Shown here in pieces: positions 1 to 8,473 of a DNA stretch of 64,000 nucleotides. Position numbers and translations under genes: made by a program. The notes below the pieces were generated by a model. That model did no database searches. It saw only the letters and a program-made list of their open reading frames with translations, and was not told where the DNA came from. This DNA is from Psychrobacter ciconiae (GTDB taxonomy: Bacteria; Pseudomonadota; Gammaproteobacteria; Pseudomonadales; Moraxellaceae): assembly GCF_904846055.1 (NCBI RefSeq), contig NZ_CAJGYV010000001.1:1798001-1862000 (forward strand), in the 5' to 3' direction. The first letter of the stretch is position 1, and every line of letters starts with the position of its first letter.

Positions 1-344
1 TTATGCCTAAAGGCAGCGTTGCTCCATTGGCGTTTTATTTTGCTGGCGATTTGCTCAGCGACTATACTGACTTGGAGCTCATCAGCACCATCAGCACGAT
101 GGAGACCTTCCAAAAAATTTACCGCCCCGAGATTTATAACGCCAACTCGGCGGCAGGGCAGGTGTATCAGCCAAGCTTAACTTACCAAGATTACTCGCTC
201 ACGCAAGTGGCTTATGATCGAGAAGAGCGTAGCCAGCTGGCGGTGAAGCAAGGCAAATTTACTGAAGAGCATTTTATTAAGCCTTATCAAGAGATTTTAG
301 AAAATTGGGCGGCAAACTACGACGTTAAACAAATCGTCGCGTAA
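1..344 (+). CDS. mesX: MesX-like protein (DUF1852), 3' part
   Basis: This is the C-terminal 113 or so residues of a protein cut by the window start; the reading frame is already open at base 1, so the ATG at base 3 is internal. The residues resemble the end of the DUF1852 family, whose full members are roughly 320-330 residues. From established knowledge, DUF1852 proteins (MesX) are the partner of MesD, a short MetE-like methionine synthase that works without folate and depends on oxygen. A mesD-like gene follows after about 80 bases on the same strand, which supports the assignment. The call rests on family memory plus context, not on a visible catalytic motif. Confidence 0.72.
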   Translation, partial: MPKGSVAPLAFYFAGDLLSDYTDLELISTISTMETFQKIYRPEIYNANSAAGQVYQPSLTYQDYSLTQVAYDREERSQLAVKQGKFTEEHFIKPYQEILENWAANYDVKQIVA

Positions 345-424
345 GTGAGCCTGTTTCGTACACTTGAACATCTCAGCGGCTAAGAAGCTTAAAATTTAAT
401 ATTAAACGAAAAGACAGAAAAATT

Positions 425-1453
425 ATGGCATTACTATTACCAACCTCAACGGCAGGAAGCCTACCAAAACCATCTTGGCTTGCTGAGCCTGAAAAGCTGT
501 GGTCGCCTTGGGAGTTAGAAGGCGACAAGCTGCTTGAGGCAAAGCAAGACGCGCTGCGATTGTCCCTGCAAGAGCAGGTTCATGCAGGGATTGACATTGT
601 CAGTGATGGCGAGCAGACGCGGCAGCATTTTGTGACCACCTTTATTGAGCACTTAGATGGGGTGGATTTTGAAAATCGCGAAACCGTCCGCATTCGTAAC
701 CGTTATGATGCTAGCGTGCCCTCGGTTGTCGGCGCGGTGAGCCGCCAAAAGCCGGTATTCGTTGACGATGCCAAGTTTTTACGCGCTCAGACCGACAAGC
801 CGATTAAATGGGCGCTGCCGGGTCCCATGACGATGATTGATACCCTTTATGACAATCATTACAAAAGCCGCGAAAAATTGGCTTGGGAATTTGCTAAAAT
901 TTTAAACCAAGAAGCGCGCGAGTTAGAAGCGGCAGGCGTGGACATTATTCAGTTTGATGAGCCGGCATTTAACGTCTTTTTTGATGATGTGAACGATTGG
1001 GGCGTGGCGACCCTTGAGCGCGCCATTGAAGGGTTAAAGTGCGAAACGGCGGTGCATATCTGCTACGGCTATGGCATCAAAGCCAACAACGACTGGAAAA
1101 AAACGCTTGGCTCTGAATGGCGACAATATGAAGAAGCGTTTCCAAAGTTGCAACAATCAAAAATTGATATTGTCTCGCTTGAGTGTCAAAACTCGCACGT
1201 TCCCATGGAACTTATCGAGCTAATCCGTGGTAAAAAAGTGATGATTGGCGCGATTGATGTGGCAACACACAGCATTGAAACCGCCGATCAAGTTGCCGAA
1301 ACGCTACGAAAGGCGTTGCAGTTTGTTGATGCCGATAAGCTTTATCCATCGACCAACTGCGGAATGGCACCCTTACCGCGTCATGTGGCTCGCGGGAAGC
1401 TAAAAGCATTAAGTTTAGGCGCGGAGCTTGTTCGCCAAGAGCTGTCAAGCTAG
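425..1453 (+). CDS. mesD: MesD-like core methionine synthase
   Basis: The 342-residue product matches only the catalytic C-terminal half of MetE (cobalamin-independent methionine synthase) and lacks the N-terminal half of the roughly 750-residue enzyme. The expected zinc ligands are visible: His211 and Cys213 in HICYGYG, Glu253 in SLEC and Cys312 in STNCGMAP. The family methylates homocysteine to methionine; the MesD branch is known to use an unidentified methyl donor and to need MesX and oxygen. It sits between the mesX 3' end and a flavin reductase gene, as one likely operon. The spacer before the ATG is AT-rich with only a weak ribosome site. A generic core-MetE of another branch cannot be fully excluded. 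Confidence 0.8.
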   Translation: MALLLPTSTAGSLPKPSWLAEPEKLWSPWELEGDKLLEAKQDALRLSLQEQVHAGIDIVSDGEQTRQHFVTTFIEHLDGVDFENRETVRIRNRYDASVPSVVGAVSRQKPVFVDDAKFLRAQTDKPIKWALPGPMTMIDTLYDNHYKSREKLAWEFAKILNQEARELEAAGVDIIQFDEPAFNVFFDDVNDWGVATLERAIEGLKCETAVHICYGYGIKANNDWKKTLGSEWRQYEEAFPKLQQSKIDIVSLECQNSHVPMELIELIRGKKVMIGAIDVATHSIETADQVAETLRKALQFVDADKLYPSTNCGMAPLPRHVARGKLKALSLGAELVRQELSS

Positions 1454-1480
1454 CCCAAGCACAGTTAACGTTAGGATTGA

Positions 1481-1975
1481 GTGATGATTAAAGCAACTGA
1501 ATTTAAAAATGCCATGGCGCTACTTACCACGGCGGTGAATGTGGTTACTACCCATGGCGAATCTGGCAGCCACGGCTTTACGGCATCTGCCGTTTGTAGT
1601 GTGACCGACACGCCACCGACCTTGCTTGTTTGCATGAATCACTCATCGCGCTCGCACGCGCATTTTGTGGACAATAAAACCTTGAGCGTCAATGTGTTAG
1701 GCGCTCAGCATGAGCATATTTCTAATACCTTTGCCTCCAGACTGCCCTCTGATGAGCGCTTTTTACATGGCAGTTGGTCTAAGCTTAAAACCGGTGCGCC
1801 GATTTTAGAAGATGCGCTGGTCAGCTTTGATTGCGAAATCGAGCAAATCCAGCAAGTTGGCACGCACAGCATTTTTATGTGCCGCGTCGTTGCTATTAAT
1901 CAAAGCCATCAGGAAGAAAGTTTGGTGTATTTCAACCGCGCTTATCATCAATTGCGGCAAGTTGAGACGGTTTAA
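1481..1975 (+). CDS. Flavin reductase family protein (RutF/DIM6-like)
   Basis: The 164-residue protein has the pattern of NAD(P)H:flavin oxidoreductases, including GFTASAVCSVTDTPPTLLVC near residues 30-50 and a second block around HSIFMCRV. Such enzymes hand reduced FMN or FAD to a partner oxygenase. It starts 27 bases after mesD on the same strand, so I infer that it supplies reduced flavin to the oxygen-dependent MesD/MesX reaction. The partner is inferred from position only. Two ATG codons stand side by side at 1481 and 1484 and either could start translation. The length is normal for the short flavin reductases. Confidence 0.8.
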   Translation: MMIKATEFKNAMALLTTAVNVVTTHGESGSHGFTASAVCSVTDTPPTLLVCMNHSSRSHAHFVDNKTLSVNVLGAQHEHISNTFASRLPSDERFLHGSWSKLKTGAPILEDALVSFDCEIEQIQQVGTHSIFMCRVVAINQSHQEESLVYFNRAYHQLRQVETV

Positions 1976-1980
1976 CACCA

Positions 1981-2628
1981 ATGCGACCTAACGGTTTTGC
2001 GAAGCCACCAGTTTGGTATTTGCTCTTAGCATTAAGTCTGCTGATTAGCTCGCAAGCGGCTTGGTCATGTATGCCATTGTCACCTAATGATGTGTTTATT
2101 GGTCGCATCAAATCTATCAAAGCGTTGCCAATTCCGAGCAATCCTAATAGCTTTGATTGGCAATTTAGCAGCCATCGTTTTACTTTTCGTAAGCTACCGA
2201 CCAAGTTAATTTACCGAACGCCTAAGACGTGGCAAAGCGACTTTAATCCAAAAAGTGTAGCAGCCGGTAACTTAATTGTCGGGCTTGCTTACAATTCTAG
2301 TGGTAAGCAGCCAAAAGATTATACCATCACGACCGTAGCTAAGCTTAGCTGCAAAGATGATAAATTAAGTATTGCCAAACCTATCATGCCTTATTTGGCT
2401 TGGAATCGAGAGCAAGGCAGGTGTCATGAGACTTTAGTTAAAAAAGACATTTTAGACGGATTTATTCACGAAGACCACGCGTATTTTTTGCAAAAATTAC
2501 AGCAACAATACTTTACTTGTCAGCAGTTAGAATCAGCTTTTCCAACCCAATCTGCAAACGCTCGCCCCTCATTTTGGTCGGAAATTAAATCATGGTTTCA
2601 ACTATGGCTGACAGCAGTCAGCTTTTAA
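1981..2628 (+). CDS. Exported protein of unknown function
   Basis: I do not recognise this 215-residue protein. Its N-terminus has a basic start, a hydrophobic stretch (YLLLALSLLISSQAA) and then a Cys at about residue 30, consistent with Sec export; the Cys does not sit in a good lipobox. The mature part has several cysteines (near positions 30, 122, 144, 180) that could form disulfides in the periplasm. Its ATG lies 5 bases after the flavin reductase stop, so it may be translationally coupled to the methionine operon, although nothing in the sequence links it to methionine synthesis. No terminator is obvious after it. Confidence 0.6.
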   Translation: MRPNGFAKPPVWYLLLALSLLISSQAAWSCMPLSPNDVFIGRIKSIKALPIPSNPNSFDWQFSSHRFTFRKLPTKLIYRTPKTWQSDFNPKSVAAGNLIVGLAYNSSGKQPKDYTITTVAKLSCKDDKLSIAKPIMPYLAWNREQGRCHETLVKKDILDGFIHEDHAYFLQKLQQQYFTCQQLESAFPTQSANARPSFWSEIKSWFQLWLTAVSF

Positions 2629-3472
2629 AAACTGTAATAATTAGCTATCATGAAGCCTTAATAATGTACCTCATTTTTTATCGTCAACTTAGAAATCAAA
2701 CTGCCTCTTATTAAATTATTTCAAATTGGGCTTGAAATTTGGCACGATTTTCGGTATGTTAAGTAAAAATTTCTGTTGAGATAGAAGCTCAGCGGATTGG
2801 CGGATAGCTATATTTGCCAAAAAACATCGCTTAAGCAGTTTTCATAGCCCAGCTTACCGCAAAATCATCATAAACTTCGCAGGATAATCTCTGCAATCCC
2901 TCTATCTCAGTATGATTACATGAATCTGCAAGATGAGAAAAACTTAAAGTCAGGATGACTTTGATAAAAATCTGGCGAACAACCCTGATAGATAATTTGT
3001 AAAAACGGTTTTTGTTTACAAGGATGTAGTGGATAGAGCTTGCTTACCTCCCTTTGTAAAAACGAACCAAACATTGCTCGGTAATAATCGCGCTTGCCAA
3101 TACTTTGTGTCTGAGTTTTCATCGTTAAACCTGAGCAAAGATAGCCGCCATGATGATTATTGCAATGACGATAAGGCGCTAGGAAGCGGCTATTGTTTGA
3201 CTAATTCCTAATTTCCGTAAGCTATCAATCTTTTAAACTAACTGCTGATTCAAAGCTTAAAGCCTTGGCGGCTGTAGTTTGGGCAGACTGTGGTTGTCAA
3301 CTGATTCAGCTTTTGAATGAAGGCTGCAAAAAGTTAAAAGCACAAAAAGCTGTAATTAAATTTGCAGCGCTTAAAAAGGCATTTTGGATTTGGGCTATTT
3401 TCTTTAAATCCAGAGCCTTAATAAGGCGGCAAGCCTCTAATTAACAAAATAAAACTTTCAAGGAGTATGTTT
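2629..3472. other. Long spacer upstream of bhcB, no convincing gene
   Basis: About 840 bases separate the exported protein from bhcB. Short open frames exist on both strands but none has a good ribosome site or recognisable product. Two copies of the 12-mer TTTGTAAAAACG occur near 2994 and 3053. A start-less open frame runs from about 3205 to 3443 and is rich in Ala, Lys and Leu. The spacer probably carries the bhc promoter and leader; the expected upstream partners bhcR and bhcA are not seen here. Confidence 0.5.
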
Positions 3473-4459
3473 ATGATTACAAACGAAGATGGTTTGGTTA
3501 TCCCAACGCTAGACGATATGTTAGAGGCGCATGAGCGTATTAAGCCTTATATTCATCGGACGCCCGTATTGACCTCACGTTTTTTAAACGAGATGACCGG
3601 CTGTGAGATGTTCTTTAAGTGCGAAAACTTCCAAAAAGCGGGCGCGTTTAAGGTTCGTGGTGCTTCAAACGCTGTATTTGGTTTGTCTGACGAAGAAGCG
3701 AAAAATGGCGTTTGTACGCACAGCTCAGGAAACCACGCGTTATCGCTATCTTACGCAGCAGGTCAGCGCGGCGTTCCTTGTAACGTGGTCATGCCTTACA
3801 GTGCCCCACAAGCGAAAAAAGACGCGGTTCAAGGTTACGGCGGCATCATCACCGAGTGTCAGCCATCAACCACATCACGTGAAGAAGTGTTTGCCAAAGT
3901 TCAAGCCGAAACTGGCGGCGATTTTGTGCATCCATACAACGACCCACGGGTTATCGCAGGTCAAGCGACCTGTTCACGTGAGTTGCTTGAGCAGATGGAA
4001 GAGCGCGGCGAAAAGCTTGATGCCGTAGTAGCACCAATCGGCGGTGGTGGCATGATTTCAGGAACGTGCTTGACCTTGTCAAACCTTGCGCCTAACGTAA
4101 AAATCTATGCGGCTGAACCTGTAAATGCTGACGACGCGGCGCGCTCGTTCAAAGCCGGTCACATCATCGCTGATGATGCGCCAAACACGGTTGCCGATGG
4201 TCTAAAAGTGCCATTAAAAGATTTAACTTGGCATTTTGTCAGCAACTACGTGACTGATATTCTCACGGCGACCGAAGAAGAAATCATCGAAGCGATGAAG
4301 TTGACTTGGCGTCACATGAAAATCGTTATCGAGCCAAGCTGCGCGGTACCGTTAGCAGTTATCTTGAAAAACAAAGACGTGTTTGCCGGTAAAAAAGTTG
4401 GTGTGATCATCACCGGCGGTAACGTTGACCTTGACAAACTACCTTGGAATGAGTGCTAA
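3473..4459 (+). CDS. bhcB: Beta-hydroxyaspartate dehydratase (BhcB-like, PLP)
   Basis: This is a fold-type II PLP enzyme of the threonine dehydratase/serine racemase family. The PLP lysine is Lys60 in KAGAFKVRGA, the phosphate-binding glycine loop is PIGGGGMISG, and SSGNHA is the usual cofactor loop. Alone it could be a threonine or hydroxyaspartate dehydratase, but the next two genes are a D-threonine-aldolase-like and an ornithine-cyclodeaminase-like gene, exactly the bhcB-bhcC-bhcD order of the beta-hydroxyaspartate cycle. In that cycle BhcB converts erythro-beta-hydroxyaspartate to iminosuccinate. The start is set at 3473 because AGGAG at 3461-3465 lies 7 bases ahead; the ATG at 3467 is too close to it. 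Confidence 0.8.
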   Translation: MITNEDGLVIPTLDDMLEAHERIKPYIHRTPVLTSRFLNEMTGCEMFFKCENFQKAGAFKVRGASNAVFGLSDEEAKNGVCTHSSGNHALSLSYAAGQRGVPCNVVMPYSAPQAKKDAVQGYGGIITECQPSTTSREEVFAKVQAETGGDFVHPYNDPRVIAGQATCSRELLEQMEERGEKLDAVVAPIGGGGMISGTCLTLSNLAPNVKIYAAEPVNADDAARSFKAGHIIADDAPNTVADGLKVPLKDLTWHFVSNYVTDILTATEEEIIEAMKLTWRHMKIVIEPSCAVPLAVILKNKDVFAGKKVGVIITGGNVDLDKLPWNEC

Positions 4460-4527
4460 TTTAGCAACGCATTTTGACAAAATTTTTACCTTACCCTTTA
4501 TTACCCTGACGACATGGAGAAATTAAA

Positions 4528-5679
4528 ATGTCAGATACTGAATTAGAAGTTGGTTTTAACGTTCCTGCGGTTGTAGGAATGGACGAAGCAGATATCCAAA
4601 CTCCTTGCTTAATCCTTGATTTAGATGCGCTTGAGCGTAACATCAAAAAAATGGGCGACTACGCTAAAGCGCACAACATGCGTCACCGCAGCCACGGCAA
4701 AATGCACAAGTCAGTTGACGTTCAAAAATTGCAAGAAGAGCTTGGCGGCGCTGTTGGAATTTGTAGCCAAAAAGTTTCTGAAGCTGAAGTGTTCGTTCGC
4801 GGCGGCATCAAAGACGTTTTGGTTTCAAACCAAGTTCGTGATCCTGCTAAAATTGACCGTTTAGCAAAATTGCCAAAATTAGGCGCCAACATCACCGTTT
4901 GTATTGATGACGTTGATAACGTGGCTGAGTTGTCAGAAGCTGCCGTTCGTAACGGTACTGAGCTTAACTGCTACATCGAAATCGACTGCGGTGCAGGTCG
5001 CTGTGGTGTAACAACGACTGAAGCAGTTGTTGAAATTGCAAAAGCTATCGATGCCGCTGAAAACTTGAAGTTCACAGGAATCCAAGCTTACCAAGGCGCG
5101 ATGCAGCACATGGACAGCTACACGGATCGTAAAGCCAAAACTCAAGCGGCAATCGATCAAGTTAAAGATGCCGTTGATGCATTGACTGAAATCGGTCTTA
5201 AGCCAGAATTCGTTTCTGGTGGCGGTACTGGTAGCTACTACTTTGAAAGTAACTCAGGCGTTTATAACGAGCTTCAGTGCGGCTCTTACGCGTTCATGGA
5301 TGCAGACTACGGTCGTATCTTGGATGAAGACGGCAAGCGTATTGATGCAGGCGAGTGGGAAAACGCATTATTCTTGTTAACTTCAGTTATGAGCCACGCT
5401 AAAGCCGACAAAGCCATCGTTGATGCGGGCTTAAAAGCGCAGTCAGTAGATAGTGGTCTGCCATTCATCTACGGTCGCGACGATGTTGAATACGTTAAGT
5501 GTTCAGATGAGCACGGCGTTGTGAGCGATCCAAACGGCGTTCTAAAAATCAATGAAAAATTGAAGCTCGTTCCAGGTCACTGTGATCCTACTTGTAACAT
5601 TCATGACTACTATGTCGGCGTTCGCAACGGTAAAGTTGAAGCGCTTTGGCCTGTTTCTGCACGTGGTCGCGGCTACTAA
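4528..5679 (+). CDS. bhcC: Beta-hydroxyaspartate aldolase (BhcC-like)
   Basis: The 383-residue product belongs to the DSD1/D-threonine aldolase family, fold-type III PLP enzymes. The PLP lysine is probably Lys58 in RSHGKMHKS, and the metal site is PGHCD near the C-terminus (His351, Asp353). In the beta-hydroxyaspartate cycle BhcC condenses glyoxylate and glycine. D-threonine aldolase or D-serine dehydratase would be the alternatives if the neighbours were ignored, but the bhcB and bhcD genes on either side decide the call. A GGAG precedes the ATG. Gaps to its neighbours are about 70 and 40 bases, so one operon is likely. Confidence 0.83.
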   Translation: MSDTELEVGFNVPAVVGMDEADIQTPCLILDLDALERNIKKMGDYAKAHNMRHRSHGKMHKSVDVQKLQEELGGAVGICSQKVSEAEVFVRGGIKDVLVSNQVRDPAKIDRLAKLPKLGANITVCIDDVDNVAELSEAAVRNGTELNCYIEIDCGAGRCGVTTTEAVVEIAKAIDAAENLKFTGIQAYQGAMQHMDSYTDRKAKTQAAIDQVKDAVDALTEIGLKPEFVSGGGTGSYYFESNSGVYNELQCGSYAFMDADYGRILDEDGKRIDAGEWENALFLLTSVMSHAKADKAIVDAGLKAQSVDSGLPFIYGRDDVEYVKCSDEHGVVSDPNGVLKINEKLKLVPGHCDPTCNIHDYYVGVRNGKVEALWPVSARGRGY

Positions 5680-5718
5680 TCAGCCCGACAACGTAAAAGC
5701 AACTACAAGGAGTTTGTA

Positions 5719-6708
5719 ATGAGTGTGGAAAACAAAGGCGGTCTAGTTATCGTATCAGAAGCCGCTTGTAAAGCCGTGATCGATCGTGAATCTGCCTTTA
5801 GCGCAGTTGAAAGTGTGTTTGCAGCGATGGCGCGGGGCGATGCGTACAATTTCCCAGTCATCCGTGAAGCGATTGGCTATGCCGACGCGCTGTATGGCTT
5901 TAAATCAGGATTTGATCGGGCAGGAAAAGCACTTGGACTAAAATCTGGCGGTTACTGGCCAGGAAATGAAGCCAAGGGTCTTACCAACCATCAATCGACC
6001 ATCTTTTTGTTCGATCCTGATACTGGCAAATTACGTGCGCTCGTTGGCGGTAACTACTTAACCGCCGTTCGTACTGCTGCTGCTTCTGCAGTTTCTATCG
6101 CCCATTTGGCGCGAAAAGACAGCAAAGTGCTCGGTATGATTGGCGCAGGTCACCAATCAACCTTTCAGCTTCGCGCCGCACTTGAGCAGCGCAACTTTGA
6201 AAAAATCGTTGCTTGGAACGAAAATAAAGACCGCCTTGGCAATTTGCAAGCCATCGCTGAAGAAGCGGGAATCCCGTTTGAATCGGTTGAACGTGAGCAA
6301 TTAGGCGCAGAAGCGGATGTGATCATTACCATCACGTCAGCGTTTGAGCCATTACTTATGAAAGAATGGATCAAGCCTGGAACGCACATTGCTTGTATGG
6401 GAACCGACACCAAAGGCAAACAAGAAGTTGACCCAGCTTTAATTGCTGCCGCTACGGTCTTTACCGATGAAATCGCCCAGTCAATCACCATTGGTGAAGC
6501 TCAGCACGCTGTGGCGCAAGGACTGATTGCAGAAGACGACATTACCCCAATCGGTGACGTCATCAATGGTAAGCACGCAGGTCGCAGCTCTGACGACGAG
6601 ATCACCATCTTTGATGGTACTGGTGTTGGGCTTCAAGACTTGGCGATTGCCTCTGTTGCCGCCGAGCTTGCGGTTAAAAAAGGCGAAGCTCAGCAAATCG
6701 AGCTGTAA
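5719..6708 (+). CDS. bhcD: Iminosuccinate reductase (BhcD-like)
   Basis: The 329-residue protein is of the ornithine cyclodeaminase/mu-crystallin family. It has a Rossmann fingerprint IGAGHQ at residues 141-146 and a family lysine in LKSGG (Lys75). In the beta-hydroxyaspartate cycle BhcD reduces iminosuccinate to L-aspartate. Other family members act on ornithine, alanine or other imino acids, so the specificity comes from the bhcB-bhcC context. AAGGAG lies just upstream of the ATG, and a strong terminator follows, ending the operon. Confidence 0.82.
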   Translation: MSVENKGGLVIVSEAACKAVIDRESAFSAVESVFAAMARGDAYNFPVIREAIGYADALYGFKSGFDRAGKALGLKSGGYWPGNEAKGLTNHQSTIFLFDPDTGKLRALVGGNYLTAVRTAAASAVSIAHLARKDSKVLGMIGAGHQSTFQLRAALEQRNFEKIVAWNENKDRLGNLQAIAEEAGIPFESVEREQLGAEADVIITITSAFEPLLMKEWIKPGTHIACMGTDTKGKQEVDPALIAAATVFTDEIAQSITIGEAQHAVAQGLIAEDDITPIGDVINGKHAGRSSDDEITIFDGTGVGLQDLAIASVAAELAVKKGEAQQIEL

Positions 6709-6757
6709 TTGATTTAAAAGCGTAAAATATCGGCGCTTATAGATTAAGCGCTGATAT

Positions 6758-6796
6758 AAAAATAGCCAAATAAGTCGTTATTTGGCTATTTTTTTT
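6758..6796. terminator. Bidirectional terminator after bhcD
   Basis: A perfect stem (AAATAGCCAAATAA with TTATTTGGCTATTT, 4-base loop) is followed by a T-run on the plus strand and flanked by an A-run for the minus strand. It can end both the bhc operon and the minus-strand methyltransferase gene. Confidence 0.9.
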
Positions 6797-6813
6797 GACT
6801 AAATTTTAAGAAA

Positions 6814-7165
6814 TTATTTTTTATAACCGCAAATGGCAACATAATCGCCGCGGTCACAACCCGTAACCACCTCTTGAACTGCCTCATTGGCAAACATCGG
6901 ATGCGTTGTTAAAGTCTGGGCAAACTCGAAATCAACAAAACCAACTTTACGCATTGCATCGATTTTTTCTTGTGAGGTGCGCCAGTTGGCAGATTTTACC
7001 AGTTCGATCGGGTAGGGGTCGTTTGGAGAGATGTGCTCAAGGAGCGGATGATCCCAAGTGCCAAGCGTTGCTGCAAGGTTATAAAGGGTAGCAAAGCCGC
7101 TTTCTTTTGGGACGTCAATTAATATCAGTTTGCCACCAGATTTAAGGGCGCTAAATGACTTTTTA
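6814..7165 (-). pseudogene. SAM methyltransferase, 3' fragment cut by IS630
   Basis: Read on the minus strand, bases 7165 to 6814 encode about 116 residues ending in CGYKK and a TAA stop. They continue a class I methyltransferase: LKSGGKLILIDVPKESGF is the usual strand 5 region. The fragment has no start of its own. Together with the 5' fragment at 8080-8428 it rebuilds one gene after removal of the insertion element and one copy of the TA target. Confidence 0.88.
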
Positions 7166-7226
7166 TAGCCAAATCGACCTAAAAATGTTATAAAACAAAA
7201 TATCTTAACTGACCCCTCAATTCATC

Positions 7227-8076
7227 ATGACCTATTCCTTAGATTTTCGCAAACAAGTGCTTAAAAGCTTAGCTAACGGCATGACCTTTGCTGAAGCTGC
7301 CGTATTTTATGACATCAGCCCGACCACCATTCAAAAGTGGAAGAAGCGGCTTCACAGCAAAACTACTCGCAATGTCACGGCACGAAAGATAACTGATGAG
7401 GCATTGCGTAAAGACGTTGAAGACTATCCCGACAGCTATCATTACGAACGTGCTGCCCGCTTAAACTGCAGTGCCTCAGGGATTTGTGAGGCGTTAAAGC
7501 GCTTGGGAATCAGCAAAAAAAAAGACCTTAGAACACCCAAACGCTTGCCCGATAAAAAGAGCTGAGTTTAACGCTAAGCTCCACTACTTCAAACAACAAG
7601 GCTTTCCCATCATCTATATGGACGAAAGTGGCTTTGAGCATGAAACGATAAGACCATACGGTTATGCACCAATAGGTAAACCTTGTATCGATAGCTACAA
7701 CTGGCAAGGTAAAAAACGAACCAACGTCATTGGAGCGTTATACCAAAAGGTCTTGTTTGCGCTAGAATTCATTGAAAAGAACGTCAATTGGCGAGTGATT
7801 TATGATTGGTGCAAGTACAAACTGATTCCAAGCCTTAAGACCAAATGCGTGATTGTGATGGACAACGCATCCTTTCATAAAAACCGTCGCATTGCCAAAC
7901 TGCTTAACCGTCATGGTCATCGCATCTTATGGCTACCACCTTACAGTCCTGACCTAAACCCTATCGAGAATAAATGGGCTCAGGTAAAATTCTTAAGACA
8001 AGGTTGGATAGAAAATGACTTATCAAAACTGTTTTATGATATTCATCCAAACCATAACTCTTTTAAAGTGAACTGA
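7227..8076 (+). CDS. IS630-family transposase in two frames
   Basis: The first part (7227-7565, 112 residues) holds an HTH domain (AEAAVFYDISPTTIQKWKKR). The second part is in another frame, annotated from the ATG at 7618 but open back to the A-run at 7515-7523, and carries the DDE catalytic core: Asp in IIYMDESGF, Asp in VIVMDNASFH and Glu in LNPIENKWAQ. If the ribosome or polymerase slips at the run of nine A, the junction reads KKTLEHPN...KRAEF, the normal family sequence. Programmed slippage at A-runs is common in this family, so the enzyme may well be active. A simple frameshift mutation is the alternative. Confidence 0.88.
7515..7523 (+). other. A9 slippage site in the IS630 transposase
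   Basis: Nine consecutive A bases sit at the point where the HTH frame must shift to the DDE frame. The shift needed is equal to loss of one A or gain of two. Confidence 0.6.
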
Positions 8077-8079
8077 CTA

Positions 8080-8428
8080 TAATACAAAGCTCTAAATCAC
8101 TGATGTAGCTAACGCTGCCGTTAAACATAATAATATCAAACTTGTTTGGCTCAAAATCGTAAGTTTCAGCAGGGCTGATGGCAACATTTAAGCCGCGTTT
8201 TTTGGCGATTTCAGCCATATCTTTTGACGGCTCAACGCCATCTTTGATATGAATGTCATGATGCTTGGCAAGCAGCATTTCAAACAGTCCGCTGCCGCAG
8301 CCTACGGATAAAATCGAACTGTCTTTATCCAAAAAGTGCGCTACCAAATTCAGCTCACTGGTCAGTAGATTTTGGTTGTCCAAAAACCAGCTGTCATAAG
8401 CATTGGCGTGTTCATCAAAAGCGGCCAT
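8080..8428 (-). pseudogene. SAM methyltransferase, 5' fragment cut by IS630
   Basis: This is the N-terminal half of a class I SAM-dependent methyltransferase. The SAM-binding motif I is ILSVGCGSGLFEML, and NKFDIIMFNGSVSYI is motif II. The start is placed at 8428 because AAGGA lies 8 bases ahead; the ATG at 8434 is too near. The frame runs into the insertion element at 8079 and stops soon after at 8063. It lies 45 bases downstream of tenA on the same strand, so the two were probably co-transcribed. The substrate cannot be told. The gene is presumed non-functional while the element is in place. Confidence 0.88.
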
Positions 8429-8473
8429 CGTCATTTTCCTTTTTCATGGTTGTAAGTGTTATCGATTAAAAGT

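Larger units (their letters stand above)
7166..8079 (+). mobile_element. IS630-family insertion sequence, 914 bp
   Basis: The element begins TAGCCAAATCGACC and ends as the imperfect complement (GGTCAAGTGAACTGACTA-like right end), with about two thirds identity over the terminal 30 bases. It is flanked by the dinucleotide TA on both sides (7164-7165 and 8080-8081), the TA duplication typical of IS630/mariner-like elements. Taking out the element and one TA restores an open methyltransferase frame, which fixes the ends precisely. One transposase gene in two frames fills it. Confidence 0.9.

Noticed and set aside
2916..3122. 68-residue open frame on the minus strand in the bhc spacer
   Set aside because: It has no good ribosome site, no recognisable domain and overlaps another weak frame on the plus strand.
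3029..3211. 60-residue open frame on the plus strand in the bhc spacer
   Set aside because: No domain, no ribosome site, atypical composition; treated as non-coding.
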